A stretch of 64,000 nucleotides of DNA. It comes from Winogradskyella vidalii (GTDB taxonomy: Bacteria > Bacteroidota > Bacteroidia > Flavobacteriales > Flavobacteriaceae). Shown here piece after piece: positions 26,997 to 35,937 of this stretch. The notes beneath the pieces were generated by a model. The model did no database searches. It was not told the origin of the DNA and saw only the letters and a list, made by a program, of their open reading frames with translations. Position 1 is the first letter of the stretch, and each line of letters opens with the position of its first letter. Where the stretch lies: assembly GCF_013403955.1 (NCBI RefSeq), contig NZ_JABFDG010000006.1, forward strand, positions 186,001 through 250,000, read 5' to 3'. Both the position numbers and the translations under genes were made by a program.

Positions 26997-27884
26997 ATGA
27001 AAAACATAGCAGTTATAGGTGCAGGAACAATGGGGAATGGTATTGCTCATACGTTTGCACAATCAGGATTTAAAGTTCAACTTATAGATATTAGTGACGC
27101 ATCGCTTAAACGCGGTCTCGATACCATTACTAGAAATTTGGATCGCATGGTGGCTAAAGAAAAAATTAGCGACGCTGATAAAACTAAAACCTTAGAGAAT
27201 ATTAGCACATTTACCGATACTAAAGACGGTGTTAAAAATGCCGATTTAGTGGTGGAAGCAGCGACTGAAAACAAGGATTTAAAACTAAAAATCTTTAAGC
27301 AATTAGACGAGGTATGTGCTGAAAACACCATTTTAGCCACCAATACCTCTTCTATTTCCATTACGCAAATTGCAGCAGTGACATCGCGACCAGAGAAAGT
27401 GATTGGTATGCATTTTATGAACCCCGTACCAATTATGAAACTGGTAGAAATCATTAGAGGTTACAGCACCAGTGACGAAGTGACTTCAACCATCATGGAA
27501 TTATCTAAAACCTTAGGTAAAGTACCAACAGAAGTTAATGATTATCCTGGTTTTGTGGCTAATCGTATTTTAATGCCAATGATCAATGAATCTATTGAAA
27601 CACTTTATAATGGTGTTGCAGGTGTTAGCGAAATTGATACGGTTATGAAATTAGGTATGGCACATCCCATGGGACCACTACAACTAGCGGATTTTATTGG
27701 TTTGGATGTGTGTTTATCCATATTAAATGTAATGTACGATGGTTTCAAAAACCCAAAATACGCCCCTTGTCCCCTATTAGTTAATATGGTTATGGCAGGA
27801 AAATTAGGCGTGAAATCTGGAGAAGGTTTTTATGATTATTCGGAGAGTCGAAAGGCTGAGACCGTTTCTGGTCAGTTTGCTTAA
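26997..27884 (+). CDS. hbd: 3-hydroxybutyryl-CoA dehydrogenase
   Basis: NAD(P)-dependent oxidation of 3-hydroxyacyl-CoA, in short-chain fatty acid or butyrate metabolism. Rossmann motif VIGAGTMGNGIAHTFAQ is at the start; EAATENKDLK, HFMNPVPIMKLVEII with the catalytic His, and NRILMPMINES follow. At 295 aa it is a typical single-function enzyme. The ATG at 26997 is chosen over a GTG at 26973 because the Rossmann strand starts directly after it. Cytosolic. Confidence 0.92.
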   Translation: MKNIAVIGAGTMGNGIAHTFAQSGFKVQLIDISDASLKRGLDTITRNLDRMVAKEKISDADKTKTLENISTFTDTKDGVKNADLVVEAATENKDLKLKIFKQLDEVCAENTILATNTSSISITQIAAVTSRPEKVIGMHFMNPVPIMKLVEIIRGYSTSDEVTSTIMELSKTLGKVPTEVNDYPGFVANRILMPMINESIETLYNGVAGVSEIDTVMKLGMAHPMGPLQLADFIGLDVCLSILNVMYDGFKNPKYAPCPLLVNMVMAGKLGVKSGEGFYDYSESRKAETVSGQFA

Positions 27885-28074
27885 TGTGGAGTGTGAAGTT
27901 TGTAGTCGCATTATAATTTCATAAAATTAAGATGAAAGTACAAGATTTAATAACTTATAAATAAGATTTTAAATTATATGATATTGCATCTTAAAAAATT
28001 TGGTTCAAGTGATTAGTTTATTATAAACATAACAACTTAAAACTTTACACTTTTTACTTTACACTTAATTAATA

Positions 28075-29313
28075 ATGCCAAAAATAATCCCATTCAAAGC
28101 TGTAAAACCTACGAGAGCAACTGTAGGACTTGTTGCTACGCGTCCCTATCAAAGCTACACCGTAGATGAGCGCGAATCTCGAATGGCCTATAATCCATAC
28201 AGTTTTCTTCATGTTATAAATCCTGGTTATAAATATGATCAAGAGGTCAAAGGTAATAAGCGTTATGAGCTTGTAAAAAATAGATATTTAGAATTTAAAG
28301 AGGATGGTATTCTGGTTCAAGATGAAAAACCATCGTTTTATGTCTATAAAATTGTGAATCGATTTGGACAAGAATTCAACGGAATTATAGCCGCATCCAG
28401 TGCTGAAGACTATGAAAACGGAATCATTAAAAAACATGAAGATACCATTGTAAAACGTGAAGAAACTTTTAAAAATTATATTCAAAGCGTTGGTTTTAAT
28501 GCCGAACCCGTATTACTAACCTATCCGGATAATGCTAAAATTGCTGCCATTATAAAAGCTACACAAAACAGTTTTGCCGAATTTGAATTCACCACAACCT
28601 ATAGAGACACGCATTATTTATGGAAAATAGATACTGAAGACACCATCACGGCAATTAAGGATGAATTTGAACAAATGGAAACCGTTTATATCGCTGATGG
28701 TCATCACAGATCTGCTTCTTCTTATTTATTATACAAAGATGAAAAAGCAAAAAATCTAAATCATAAAAGCAGTGCGTCTTATAATTTTTTTATGTCTTAT
28801 TTAATTCCTGAATCAGATTTAGTGGTTTACGAATTTAACCGACTAATTAAAGATTTAAATGGCGCATCTAAAGAAGAATTTTTAATAAGTTTAGACACAG
28901 CTTATCGTATTGAAAACAGAGGGACACTTCCTTATAAGCCTTCAAAACCACATCATTTTAGTATGTATTTAGATGGCGAATTTTATTCCTTATACTTACG
29001 AAAATCAGCTTATAATTTTAACACAGCATTAGATCAGTTAGATGCACAGTTATTGTACAAAACTATACTTCAACCGCTATTGGGAATTAAAGATTTACGT
29101 CATGACAATAGAATTTCGTATGTTAACGGCCAACATGAAATGCTAACTATAAAAAGTAGTATTGATAGTGGCGAATTTACAGTCGGTTTCGGAATGTGTC
29201 CTTCAAACATTACACAGATAAAGCAAATTGCAGACGAAGGCTTAACCATGCCGCCAAAAAGCACCTATATATTACCAAAATTAAGAAGTGCCATTACTAT
29301 ATATGAATATTAA
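28075..29313 (+). CDS. DUF1015 family protein
   Basis: 412 aa. Starts with the family N-terminus IIPFKAVKPTRATVGLVATRPYQSY and carries the conserved IADGHHRSASSYLLY motif near 203-217, and FGMCPSNITQIKQIADEGLTMPPKSTY at the C-terminus (family signature PPKST). The family is widespread but uncharacterised biochemically; in many genomes it lies beside serine biosynthesis genes, and a relation to SerK-type kinases has been proposed. No serA or serC is next to it here. Cytosolic, no membrane segments. Confidence 0.85.
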   Translation: MPKIIPFKAVKPTRATVGLVATRPYQSYTVDERESRMAYNPYSFLHVINPGYKYDQEVKGNKRYELVKNRYLEFKEDGILVQDEKPSFYVYKIVNRFGQEFNGIIAASSAEDYENGIIKKHEDTIVKREETFKNYIQSVGFNAEPVLLTYPDNAKIAAIIKATQNSFAEFEFTTTYRDTHYLWKIDTEDTITAIKDEFEQMETVYIADGHHRSASSYLLYKDEKAKNLNHKSSASYNFFMSYLIPESDLVVYEFNRLIKDLNGASKEEFLISLDTAYRIENRGTLPYKPSKPHHFSMYLDGEFYSLYLRKSAYNFNTALDQLDAQLLYKTILQPLLGIKDLRHDNRISYVNGQHEMLTIKSSIDSGEFTVGFGMCPSNITQIKQIADEGLTMPPKSTYILPKLRSAITIYEY

Positions 29314-29316
29314 AAT

Positions 29317-29538
29317 ATGACTAAAAAATATCTTATATTTTTATTATTCATGAGCTTTAGCTTAGCTTGTTTCTCTCAAGGCACAGCAACAAATACCGTT
29401 GTAAAAAATGGTGTTGGATTAGGTGCTGTAATAGCTGTTGTAGCCTCATGGGATAGAAATAAATCCATTTTATGGGCTATTTTACACGGCATATTAGGCT
29501 GGCTTTATGTTATTTATTTTGCACTTACTAGAGATTAA
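29317..29538 (+). CDS. Small membrane protein
   Basis: 73 aa. A cleavable-looking signal or first helix (about 4-20, IFLLFMSFSLACFSQ) is followed by two short hydrophobic stretches: VGLGAVIAVVASW and SILWAILHGILGWLYVIYFAL. The pattern SWDRNKSILWAILHG recurs in flavobacterial hypothetical proteins I recall; function unknown. Only 3 nt after the DUF1015 stop and 6 nt before the YggS gene, so the three are almost surely one transcript. Confidence 0.7.
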   Translation: MTKKYLIFLLFMSFSLACFSQGTATNTVVKNGVGLGAVIAVVASWDRNKSILWAILHGILGWLYVIYFALTRD

Positions 29539-29544
29539 ACAATT

Positions 29545-30204
29545 ATGAAAATAGCAGAAAACCTTTTAGAAATTAAATCTAATTTACCAGAGCAAGTTAC
29601 CTTAGTTGCGGTATCCAAAACAAAACCTGTTTCTGATTTAATGGAAGCCTACAATGCTGGTCAGCGTATTTTTGGAGAAAATAAAATTCAAGAAATGGTT
29701 GAAAAGCATGAAGAAATGCCTAAAGATATTGAGTGGCATATGATTGGGCATGTACAGCGAAACAAGGTGAAATATATGGCTGAATTTGTGAGCTTAATTC
29801 ATGGTGTAGAAAGCTTTAAATTGTTGAAAGAAATTAACAAACAAGCCCAAAAGCACGATAGAATTATAGATTGTTTGCTTCAAATAAAAATTGCCGAAGA
29901 AGACAGTAAGTTTGGTATGTCTGCAAAAAACGCTTCTGCCCTTTTAAAATCTGATGACATTGCAGAGTTAAAACATATTAAAATTGTTGGTGTTATGGGT
30001 ATGGCAACTTTTACGGACGACAGAAATCAAGTTAAAAATGAATTCGAACTCCTAAACAGCACATTTACAGCGCTTAAAACCATAAATTCAGAACTTAATA
30101 TCTTAAGTATGGGTATGAGTGGCGATTACCAATTAGCAATTGACTGCGGGAGTACTATGATTCGCGTTGGAAGTAGTATATTTGGAGTACGAAATTATAA
30201 TTAA
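29545..30204 (+). CDS. YggS-family PLP homeostasis protein
   Basis: PLP-binding protein (PLPBP/YggS/PROSC), not an enzyme with a known substrate; it buffers pyridoxal phosphate and affects amino-acid balance. PLP lysine Lys25 is in LVAVSKTKPVSD. Other motifs: FGENKIQEM, WHMIGHVQRNKVK (family: WHFIGxLQxNK), VGVMGMATFTDD and LSMGMSGDYQLAID(C)GSTMIRVGSSIFG. 219 aa, normal. Last gene of the DUF1015 cluster; the stop lies 4 nt before the repeat at 30208. Confidence 0.93.
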   Translation: MKIAENLLEIKSNLPEQVTLVAVSKTKPVSDLMEAYNAGQRIFGENKIQEMVEKHEEMPKDIEWHMIGHVQRNKVKYMAEFVSLIHGVESFKLLKEINKQAQKHDRIIDCLLQIKIAEEDSKFGMSAKNASALLKSDDIAELKHIKIVGVMGMATFTDDRNQVKNEFELLNSTFTALKTINSELNILSMGMSGDYQLAIDCGSTMIRVGSSIFGVRNYN

Positions 30205-30207
30205 CAT

Positions 30208-30279
30208 GTCTTTGCGAAAAGGCGATATGAAGTCATCTTTTATCAAGTAATCAAATGGCTTCACGTGGTTCGCAATGAC
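30208..30279. repeat. Palindromic intergenic repeat (gcaatgacg type)
   Basis: A 72-nt imperfect palindrome: outer arms gtctttgcga (30208-30217) and tcgcaatgac (30270-30279) pair 9 of 10; inner arms gaagtcat (30229-30236) and atggcttc (30255-30262) pair 7 of 8. The right half contains ttcacgtggttcgcaatgacg, cut here as cacgtggttcgcaatgacg, the terminal sequence of a widespread dispersed intergenic element. It contains the ATG of the next gene. Confidence 0.7.
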
Positions 30280-31663
30280 GCAAACAACAAACAGCATTTA
30301 CGCAATACTAGACATAGAAACCACTGGTGGTAAATATAATGAAGAAGGCATCACCGAAATTGCAATTTACCAATTTGATGGCCATAACGTAACTGATCAA
30401 TTCATTTCTTTAGTTAATCCCGAACGTGAAATTCAACCCTTTGTAGTTAATCTTACAGGTATTAATTCTAACATGCTAAAAAGCGCCCCTAAATTTTATG
30501 AGGTTGCCAAACGCATCGTAGAAATTACAGAAGATTGTATTATTGTTGCCCACAATTCAAGTTTTGATTATAGAATTCTTAAAACAGAATTTAAACGCTT
30601 AGGCTTTCCTTTTAAACGAAAAACGCTTTGTACTGTTGAGCTCTCTCAACAGCTTATTCCAGATATGCCCTCTTACAGTTTGGGTAAGTTAACACGCTCA
30701 TTAGGCATACCTATGAGTGACAGACACCGTGCAAATGGCGATGCTATGGCTACTGTAAAGTTGTTTAAAATGTTATTGAATAAAGATTTGGACAAAGGGA
30801 TTGTAAAAAACGCTGTTAAAGTTGAACAAAAATCTAAAATAGCAACAAACCTTAAAACGATTATTGAAGAATTACCCTCAGAAACTGGTGTGTATTATAT
30901 TTATAATTCTGAAGGCGAAATTATCTATATCGGCAAAAGCAATAATATAAGAAAGCGTATCGTACAGCATTTTACAGGTACCAATTCTAAATCTAGAAAA
31001 ATTCAAAAATTAGTAAACACCGTAACTTACGAAAAAACAGGAAGTGAATTAGCAGCGTTATTAAAAGAGAGTGCAGAAATTAAAAAGAACAAGCCTATTT
31101 TTAATCGTGCGTTGCGAAGAACCATTTTTACCCATGCCCTATACAGTTACACGGACAGTAATGGTTATATCAATCTTTTTATAGATAAGTCTAACCGTGA
31201 AGAAACCCCAATTACAACATTTAGTACAAGGTCTAGTGGCAAACACTTTATGTTTAAAATGGTCGAAAATTTTAATTTGTGCCAAAAATTAACAGGTTTA
31301 TATAATACTAAAACAAGTTGTTTTAAATATGACGTAAAAGAATGCCAAGGCGCTTGTATTAATGAAGAAAATCCTGAAGAATACAATAAAAGAGTACAAT
31401 CGGTTATTGAAAAATACAGCTACGAAAATAAGAATATGCTGATTGTAGATAAAGGGCGTGCTATTGGTGAAAAATCTGCTTTTTTAATAGAAAATGGGGT
31501 TTTTAAAGGCATGGGCTTTTTTGATTTAAATCATCAGATTAACAATAAAGCTATTTTAGCGTCATTGATTACACCTATGGAAAACGATAGAGACACTAAA
31601 CATATCATTCAAAGTTATATGAGACGTCATAAACGACTTAAAATTATTGAATTAAACCCTTAA
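30275..31663 (+). CDS. DEDDh exonuclease fused to GIY-YIG nuclease domain
   Basis: 462 aa. Residues 8-165 are a DnaQ-type 3'-5' exonuclease: LDIETTG (Asp13, Glu15), VAHNSSFDYRIL and HRANGDAMAT (His and Asp near 152-157). Residues 200-280 are a UvrC/Cho-like GIY-YIG nuclease: TGVYYIYNSEGEIIYIGKS, with RKRIVQHF. The C-terminal part has four cysteines in KLTGLYNTKTSCFKYDVKEC, as in the UvrC Cys-rich segment. Probably a DNA-repair nuclease acting like UvrC/Cho; common in Bacteroidota and also known in Actinobacteria. The start codon lies inside a repeat. Confidence 0.88.
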   Translation: MTQTTNSIYAILDIETTGGKYNEEGITEIAIYQFDGHNVTDQFISLVNPEREIQPFVVNLTGINSNMLKSAPKFYEVAKRIVEITEDCIIVAHNSSFDYRILKTEFKRLGFPFKRKTLCTVELSQQLIPDMPSYSLGKLTRSLGIPMSDRHRANGDAMATVKLFKMLLNKDLDKGIVKNAVKVEQKSKIATNLKTIIEELPSETGVYYIYNSEGEIIYIGKSNNIRKRIVQHFTGTNSKSRKIQKLVNTVTYEKTGSELAALLKESAEIKKNKPIFNRALRRTIFTHALYSYTDSNGYINLFIDKSNREETPITTFSTRSSGKHFMFKMVENFNLCQKLTGLYNTKTSCFKYDVKECQGACINEENPEEYNKRVQSVIEKYSYENKNMLIVDKGRAIGEKSAFLIENGVFKGMGFFDLNHQINNKAILASLITPMENDRDTKHIIQSYMRRHKRLKIIELNP

Positions 31664-31690
31664 AATTATTTTTCGTTCACAAACCAAACT

Positions 31691-32590
31691 ATGAATACTA
31701 TAAATAAACATAATTGGAAATCTAAAATTCATGAAATCATCTACGAGGCGGATACGCCTTCGGGGAAGTTATTTGATGTGCTACTATTGGTTTTCATTCT
31801 GTTGAGTATTGTTCTTGTAATGCTTGAGAGTGTTGCTAGTGTTGACGAAAAATACCATCAAATTTTATATATAGGAGAATGGGTTGTTACCATCTTGTTT
31901 TCAATTGAATATATTCTAAGAATCATTTCGGTCAAAAAGCCATTGAAGTATATGTTTAGCTTCTTCGGAGTAATTGATTTTCTATCAACCATTCCTATGT
32001 ATTTGGCCTTCATTTTTGCGGGTTCTCAGGCCTTAGTGACTTTAAGAGCTTTACGATTACTTAGGGTTTTTAGAATTTTAAAACTTGCAAGATATTTAGG
32101 CGCTTCTAACCAACTTAAAGATTCCATTATAGCGAGTAGAGTAAAGATTTTTGTGTTCTTATTTGCCGTAATTGTGTCTTCAATAATTTTTGGAACAATT
32201 ATGTATTTAGTTGAAGGTGAGGCCAATGGGTTTGACAATATTCCCAAAAGCGTTTATTGGTGTATTGTTACCTTAACCACAGTTGGCTTTGGAGATATTG
32301 CACCTCAAACTGCCTTAGGACAGTTTATCACAACTTTTATCATGATTTTAGGTTACGGAATTATTGCTGTACCAACGGGAATTGTTTCTGCAGAATATGC
32401 TAAAAGTAGCCGAAAAGCCGATTTAGAAAAAGAAGCTTTATTGCACAGCAGTAATAACCACAATGCACAAAATGATAATAACAACACTGCTGTTGATCTC
32501 AATTCGCAACATTGCCCAAATTGTGGTGTATCTAATCACAAAGATGATTCCAATTTCTGCTATAAATGCGGTTATAAACTGCATCTCTAA
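31691..32590 (+). CDS. Voltage-gated-type potassium channel with C-terminal zinc ribbon
   Basis: 299 aa inner-membrane protein. Six helices with an arginine-bearing S4 (RALRLLRVFRILKLARYL, about 117-135) and the potassium selectivity filter TTVGFGD (about 195-201), before S6 (FIMILGYGIIAVPTGIVSAEY). After a helical linker and an Asn-rich spacer, residues 271-297 form a zinc ribbon: CPNCG and CYKCG. Tetrameric potassium conductance is expected; the ribbon may sense metal or mediate assembly. 27 nt after the nuclease gene. Confidence 0.88.
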   Translation: MNTINKHNWKSKIHEIIYEADTPSGKLFDVLLLVFILLSIVLVMLESVASVDEKYHQILYIGEWVVTILFSIEYILRIISVKKPLKYMFSFFGVIDFLSTIPMYLAFIFAGSQALVTLRALRLLRVFRILKLARYLGASNQLKDSIIASRVKIFVFLFAVIVSSIIFGTIMYLVEGEANGFDNIPKSVYWCIVTLTTVGFGDIAPQTALGQFITTFIMILGYGIIAVPTGIVSAEYAKSSRKADLEKEALLHSSNNHNAQNDNNNTAVDLNSQHCPNCGVSNHKDDSNFCYKCGYKLHL

Positions 32591-32605
32591 ATCTTAGCTT
32601 TACTT

Positions 32606-33517
32606 ATGACAAAAGTTCAAAATTACGTCATTGCTATTGTTGGCCCTACCGCAATAGGCAAAACGGCTTTAAGTATAAAACTTGCCCAACATTTTAATGC
32701 TGAAATTGTATCTGCAGATTCGCGTCAATTTTATAAAGAAATGGCTATTGGCACTGCCGTACCTTCAAACGAAGAGCTTAAGGCTGCTAAGCATCATTTT
32801 ATACAACATATTTCTATTAATGACGCTTATAACGTTGGTGATTTTGAACGAGATGCCATTATTAAACTTAAAACATTACATGAGGAAAATCCAATTTCAG
32901 TAATGGTTGGTGGCTCAGGTCTGTATGTAAAAGCCCTAACCAAAGGTTTAGATTATTTTCCTGAAGTTGCTGCTGATATAAGACCAAAATTAAACCAACA
33001 GTTAGAAACTCATGGCTTAGTACATCTACAAGCACAATTAAAAGATTTAGATCTAAAAACGTATAATAGCATAGCTATTGATAATCCACAACGGGTTATA
33101 AGAGCGTTAGAAATTTGTATTGGCACAGGCAAACCTTATGCCTCTTTTTTAACCAATCCGGAAAAAAATCGTGACTTTAAAACCATTTCAATTGGTTTAT
33201 TTGCCGAACGCCCTATAATGTATGAGCGGATTAACCAACGCGTTGATATAATGATTGAAAATGGTTTGTTAGACGAAGCAAAAGCACTATTTCCTTATAA
33301 ACATCTCAATGCATTAAATACCGTTGGCTATAAAGAATTATTTAAATATTTTGAAGGCGAGTGGACCTTAGAATTTGCCATTTCTGAAATTAAGAAAAAT
33401 ACCCGACGTTTTGCTAAACGGCAATTAACTTGGTTTAGAAAAGATACATCAATCACTTGGTTTGATTATGAAACTGAAGTCGAAAAGATAATTCAGTTTA
33501 TTGAAGAACAACTTTAA
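32606..33517 (+). CDS. miaA: tRNA dimethylallyltransferase
   Basis: Transfers dimethylallyl to A37 of tRNAs that read codons starting with U. P-loop GPTAIGKT (residues 13-20), then VSADSRQFYKEMAIGTA with the catalytic Asp, GGSGLYVKALTKG and DNPQRVIRALEI, and NTRRFAKRQLTWFRK near the C-terminus. 303 aa, normal. Starts 15 nt after the channel gene. Ends at a strong bidirectional terminator. Confidence 0.95.
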   Translation: MTKVQNYVIAIVGPTAIGKTALSIKLAQHFNAEIVSADSRQFYKEMAIGTAVPSNEELKAAKHHFIQHISINDAYNVGDFERDAIIKLKTLHEENPISVMVGGSGLYVKALTKGLDYFPEVAADIRPKLNQQLETHGLVHLQAQLKDLDLKTYNSIAIDNPQRVIRALEICIGTGKPYASFLTNPEKNRDFKTISIGLFAERPIMYERINQRVDIMIENGLLDEAKALFPYKHLNALNTVGYKELFKYFEGEWTLEFAISEIKKNTRRFAKRQLTWFRKDTSITWFDYETEVEKIIQFIEEQL

Positions 33518-33532
33518 ACAACGTATTAGACA

Positions 33533-33567
33533 AAAAAAAATCCAGCTCTAAAAGAACTGGATTTTTT
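33533..33567. terminator. Bidirectional terminator between miaA and the response regulator
   Basis: An 11-bp stem aaaaaatccag / ctggatttttt (33535-33545 with 33557-33567) with an 11-nt loop. T-runs occur on both strands, between convergent genes. Confidence 0.85.
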
Positions 33568-33586
33568 AATACTATATAATTTACAA

Positions 33587-34297
33587 TTATTTGTCATTAT
33601 TAATTACCAATCTAAAGCCCTCACCATGAATGTTTAAAATTTCAACATTAGGATCTGGTTTTAAATATTTACGCAGTTTAGCAATATAAACATCCATACT
33701 ACGAGAGGTAAAATAATTATCATCTCTCCAAATTTTTGTTAAGGCTAATTCTCTTGGCATTAAATCATTTTCATGCAATGCCAATAAACGTAATAATTCA
33801 TTTTCTTTAGGTGATAGTTTAGAAGGATCACCGCCATCTAATTTTAAGAAACGCAATTTAGAATTTAAATCAAAACGTCCTATTTTAAACTCAAACTGTT
33901 TACTATCTGCTACAGAATCAGTTGCCTTACGCTGCATGATAGCTTTGATTTTCATTAATAATACTTCACTATCAAAGGGTTTATTAAGATAGTCATCAGC
34001 ACCTACTTTATAACCTTTTAAAACATCTTCTTTCATGGCTTTGGCCGTTAAGAAAATAATTGGCACTTCAGCATTCTTTTCTCTAATTTCTTTAGCTAAT
34101 GTAAAGCCATCTTTATAAGGCATCATAACATCTAAGATGCATAGATCGTAATCATCTTTTTTGAACTTTTCAAAGCCTTCCATACCATTTTTAGCATGGA
34201 CAACGTCGTAATCGTTCATCATTAAATAGTCTTTTAATACGGTTCCAAAATTTGGATCATCTTCAACTAAAAGAATTTTTTTATTTTGCTCTTCCAT
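33587..34297 (-). CDS. OmpR-family response regulator, RprY-like
   Basis: 236 aa. Receiver domain (residues 7-120) with phospho-acceptor Asp56 (CILDVMMPYKDGF), acidic pair EDD, conserved Thr in FLTAKA and Lys in NKPF. A winged-helix DNA-binding domain follows (135-232: SPKENELLRLLALHEN, SRSMDVYIAKLRKYL, NIHGEGFRLVI). The receiver closely resembles RprY of Bacteroides/Porphyromonas, and like rprXY it is next to a kinase and coaE. Located 9 nt after the kinase stop. Confidence 0.9.
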   Translation of the reverse strand: MEEQNKKILLVEDDPNFGTVLKDYLMMNDYDVVHAKNGMEGFEKFKKDDYDLCILDVMMPYKDGFTLAKEIREKNAEVPIIFLTAKAMKEDVLKGYKVGADDYLNKPFDSEVLLMKIKAIMQRKATDSVADSKQFEFKIGRFDLNSKLRFLKLDGGDPSKLSPKENELLRLLALHENDLMPRELALTKIWRDDNYFTSRSMDVYIAKLRKYLKPDPNVEILNIHGEGFRLVINNDK

Positions 34298-34306
34298 AAT
34301 TCGTTT

Positions 34307-35866
34307 TTATGATATTAACGGCATCTTTATAATAAAGGTACTGCCTTTTCCTTTTTCACTTTCTACTGATATATGACCTTGATGGTCTTCTATTATTCGT
34401 TTTACGTAGGCTAAGCCTAATCCATGTCCTTTTACATTATGTACGTTACCGGTGTGTTCTCTATAAAATTTTTCGAATACACGTTTGGCAACTGCTTTTG
34501 TCATCCCATTACCTTGATCTGCAATTTTTAAGATAATATTATTTCCTGCATTTTCAGTGTATACATCTATTTTTGGTGCATCGTCTGAATATTTTATGGC
34601 ATTATCTAAAACATTGACAACCACATTTGTAAAATGAGTATCGTTAGCTAAAATTGATGACCGGTCTGCGTTTAAATGTGTTTTTACATAGCCTTTTCTA
34701 TCTTCAACAATTAACTCCACATGAGTAATTGCGTCTTCAACTATGTCGTTTAACTCTAAGCGTTCCTTACTAATATTAAGTTCATTTTTGTCTAATTTAG
34801 AAATACGCAACACATTCTCTACCTGAGCATGCATACGTTTGTTCTCGTCTTTAATCATTCCTAAATAACGCATTACCTTTTCGCGGTCATTAATTATTTT
34901 TGGATTCTTTATAGAGTCTAAAGCCAAATTAATTGTTGCAATAGGTGTTTTAAACTCATGCGTCATATTATTAATGAAATCCGTTTTAATCTGTGATATT
35001 TGCCGTTGTCTAATTAACTGATAAATAGCACTAACATAAGCTATAACTATAATTGCAGTAAAGATAATTGACAGCACTATCATCCATAAAATAGAAGATA
35101 GCCAATACTCTTTTCTATCCGGAAAACTAACTAAAAGTTTATAACTGTTATTGGTGTTTAGAAAGACAGGAACACCATAAGGGTTTTTACTGTCAAAATT
35201 TTGACTTTGAACTGTTGTTGCTAAATCATCATCGTAGATTGCAAATTCAAAATCTAAATCTACACCTTCATCTTTTAGTTCTCTTTCTAATAAGGTTTCA
35301 ACCTGTAATGCTGATACACGCTTGTATATAGGTATATCTTTTAATAAATCTCTAAACGTATCGTCATACATCTGTCTATCTAGAGCACTCAATGATGAGT
35401 ATTCTCTTAGTCGCGTTTCAGGATCGATACGTCTAACACCATCTATTTTAGTGGTATTATAGGTTTCTGTAACGCGTTCGCTATATAACTTACTGATATT
35501 AAAACTGTCTGCATCAATTTCAAAGAACAATGAAGGCACTTTAAAACGCTCTTCTAAAACCGTATTTCTATGAACTATGGTTTTATCATTAATATCGTCT
35601 TCATCCGTTACAAATAATTGCTTAATAATAGCAGAATCTGCTTTGTTATCTGGGGTTAAATAAGGTTGGAGTTTTTCAAAATAATCTCTGTACTCATATT
35701 CCTCAATAGCCTTAGAAACATAGCTTAACGAGCGATGAACGCTTAATGTGAAATTCTTTTTTTCATTCTCTATACTATTATTTATAAAAAATGATTGTAC
35801 AAAAATAATTCCGATAAGCGATAAGCTCATCAAGACCACCAATACCACGAATAGCTTTTTGTCCAT
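34307..35866 (-). CDS. Sensor histidine kinase, RprX-like
   Basis: 519 aa. First membrane helix about 6-28, a large periplasmic sensor (about 30-253), second helix about 256-280. Then HisKA with phospho-acceptor His303 (NNMTHEFKTPIATINLALDSI, quoted in part) and an HATPase domain: N-box NVVVNVLDNAIKY, G1 KIADQGNGM, G2 GHGLGLAYVKRI. Works with the regulator just downstream. The sensor domain has no recognised family. TAAATTTG (35878-35871) ends four bases before the ATG, suggesting a separate, possibly leaderless, start within this gene run. Confidence 0.9.
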   Translation of the reverse strand: MDKKLFVVLVVLMSLSLIGIIFVQSFFINNSIENEKKNFTLSVHRSLSYVSKAIEEYEYRDYFEKLQPYLTPDNKADSAIIKQLFVTDEDDINDKTIVHRNTVLEERFKVPSLFFEIDADSFNISKLYSERVTETYNTTKIDGVRRIDPETRLREYSSLSALDRQMYDDTFRDLLKDIPIYKRVSALQVETLLERELKDEGVDLDFEFAIYDDDLATTVQSQNFDSKNPYGVPVFLNTNNSYKLLVSFPDRKEYWLSSILWMIVLSIIFTAIIVIAYVSAIYQLIRQRQISQIKTDFINNMTHEFKTPIATINLALDSIKNPKIINDREKVMRYLGMIKDENKRMHAQVENVLRISKLDKNELNISKERLELNDIVEDAITHVELIVEDRKGYVKTHLNADRSSILANDTHFTNVVVNVLDNAIKYSDDAPKIDVYTENAGNNIILKIADQGNGMTKAVAKRVFEKFYREHTGNVHNVKGHGLGLAYVKRIIEDHQGHISVESEKGKGSTFIIKMPLIS

Positions 35867-35937
35867 TATCCAAATTTAACATTTTAACATTTAGTATAAA
35901 TTAGGTTTAACCTAACGTTAACATAAGATAAGTTCTA

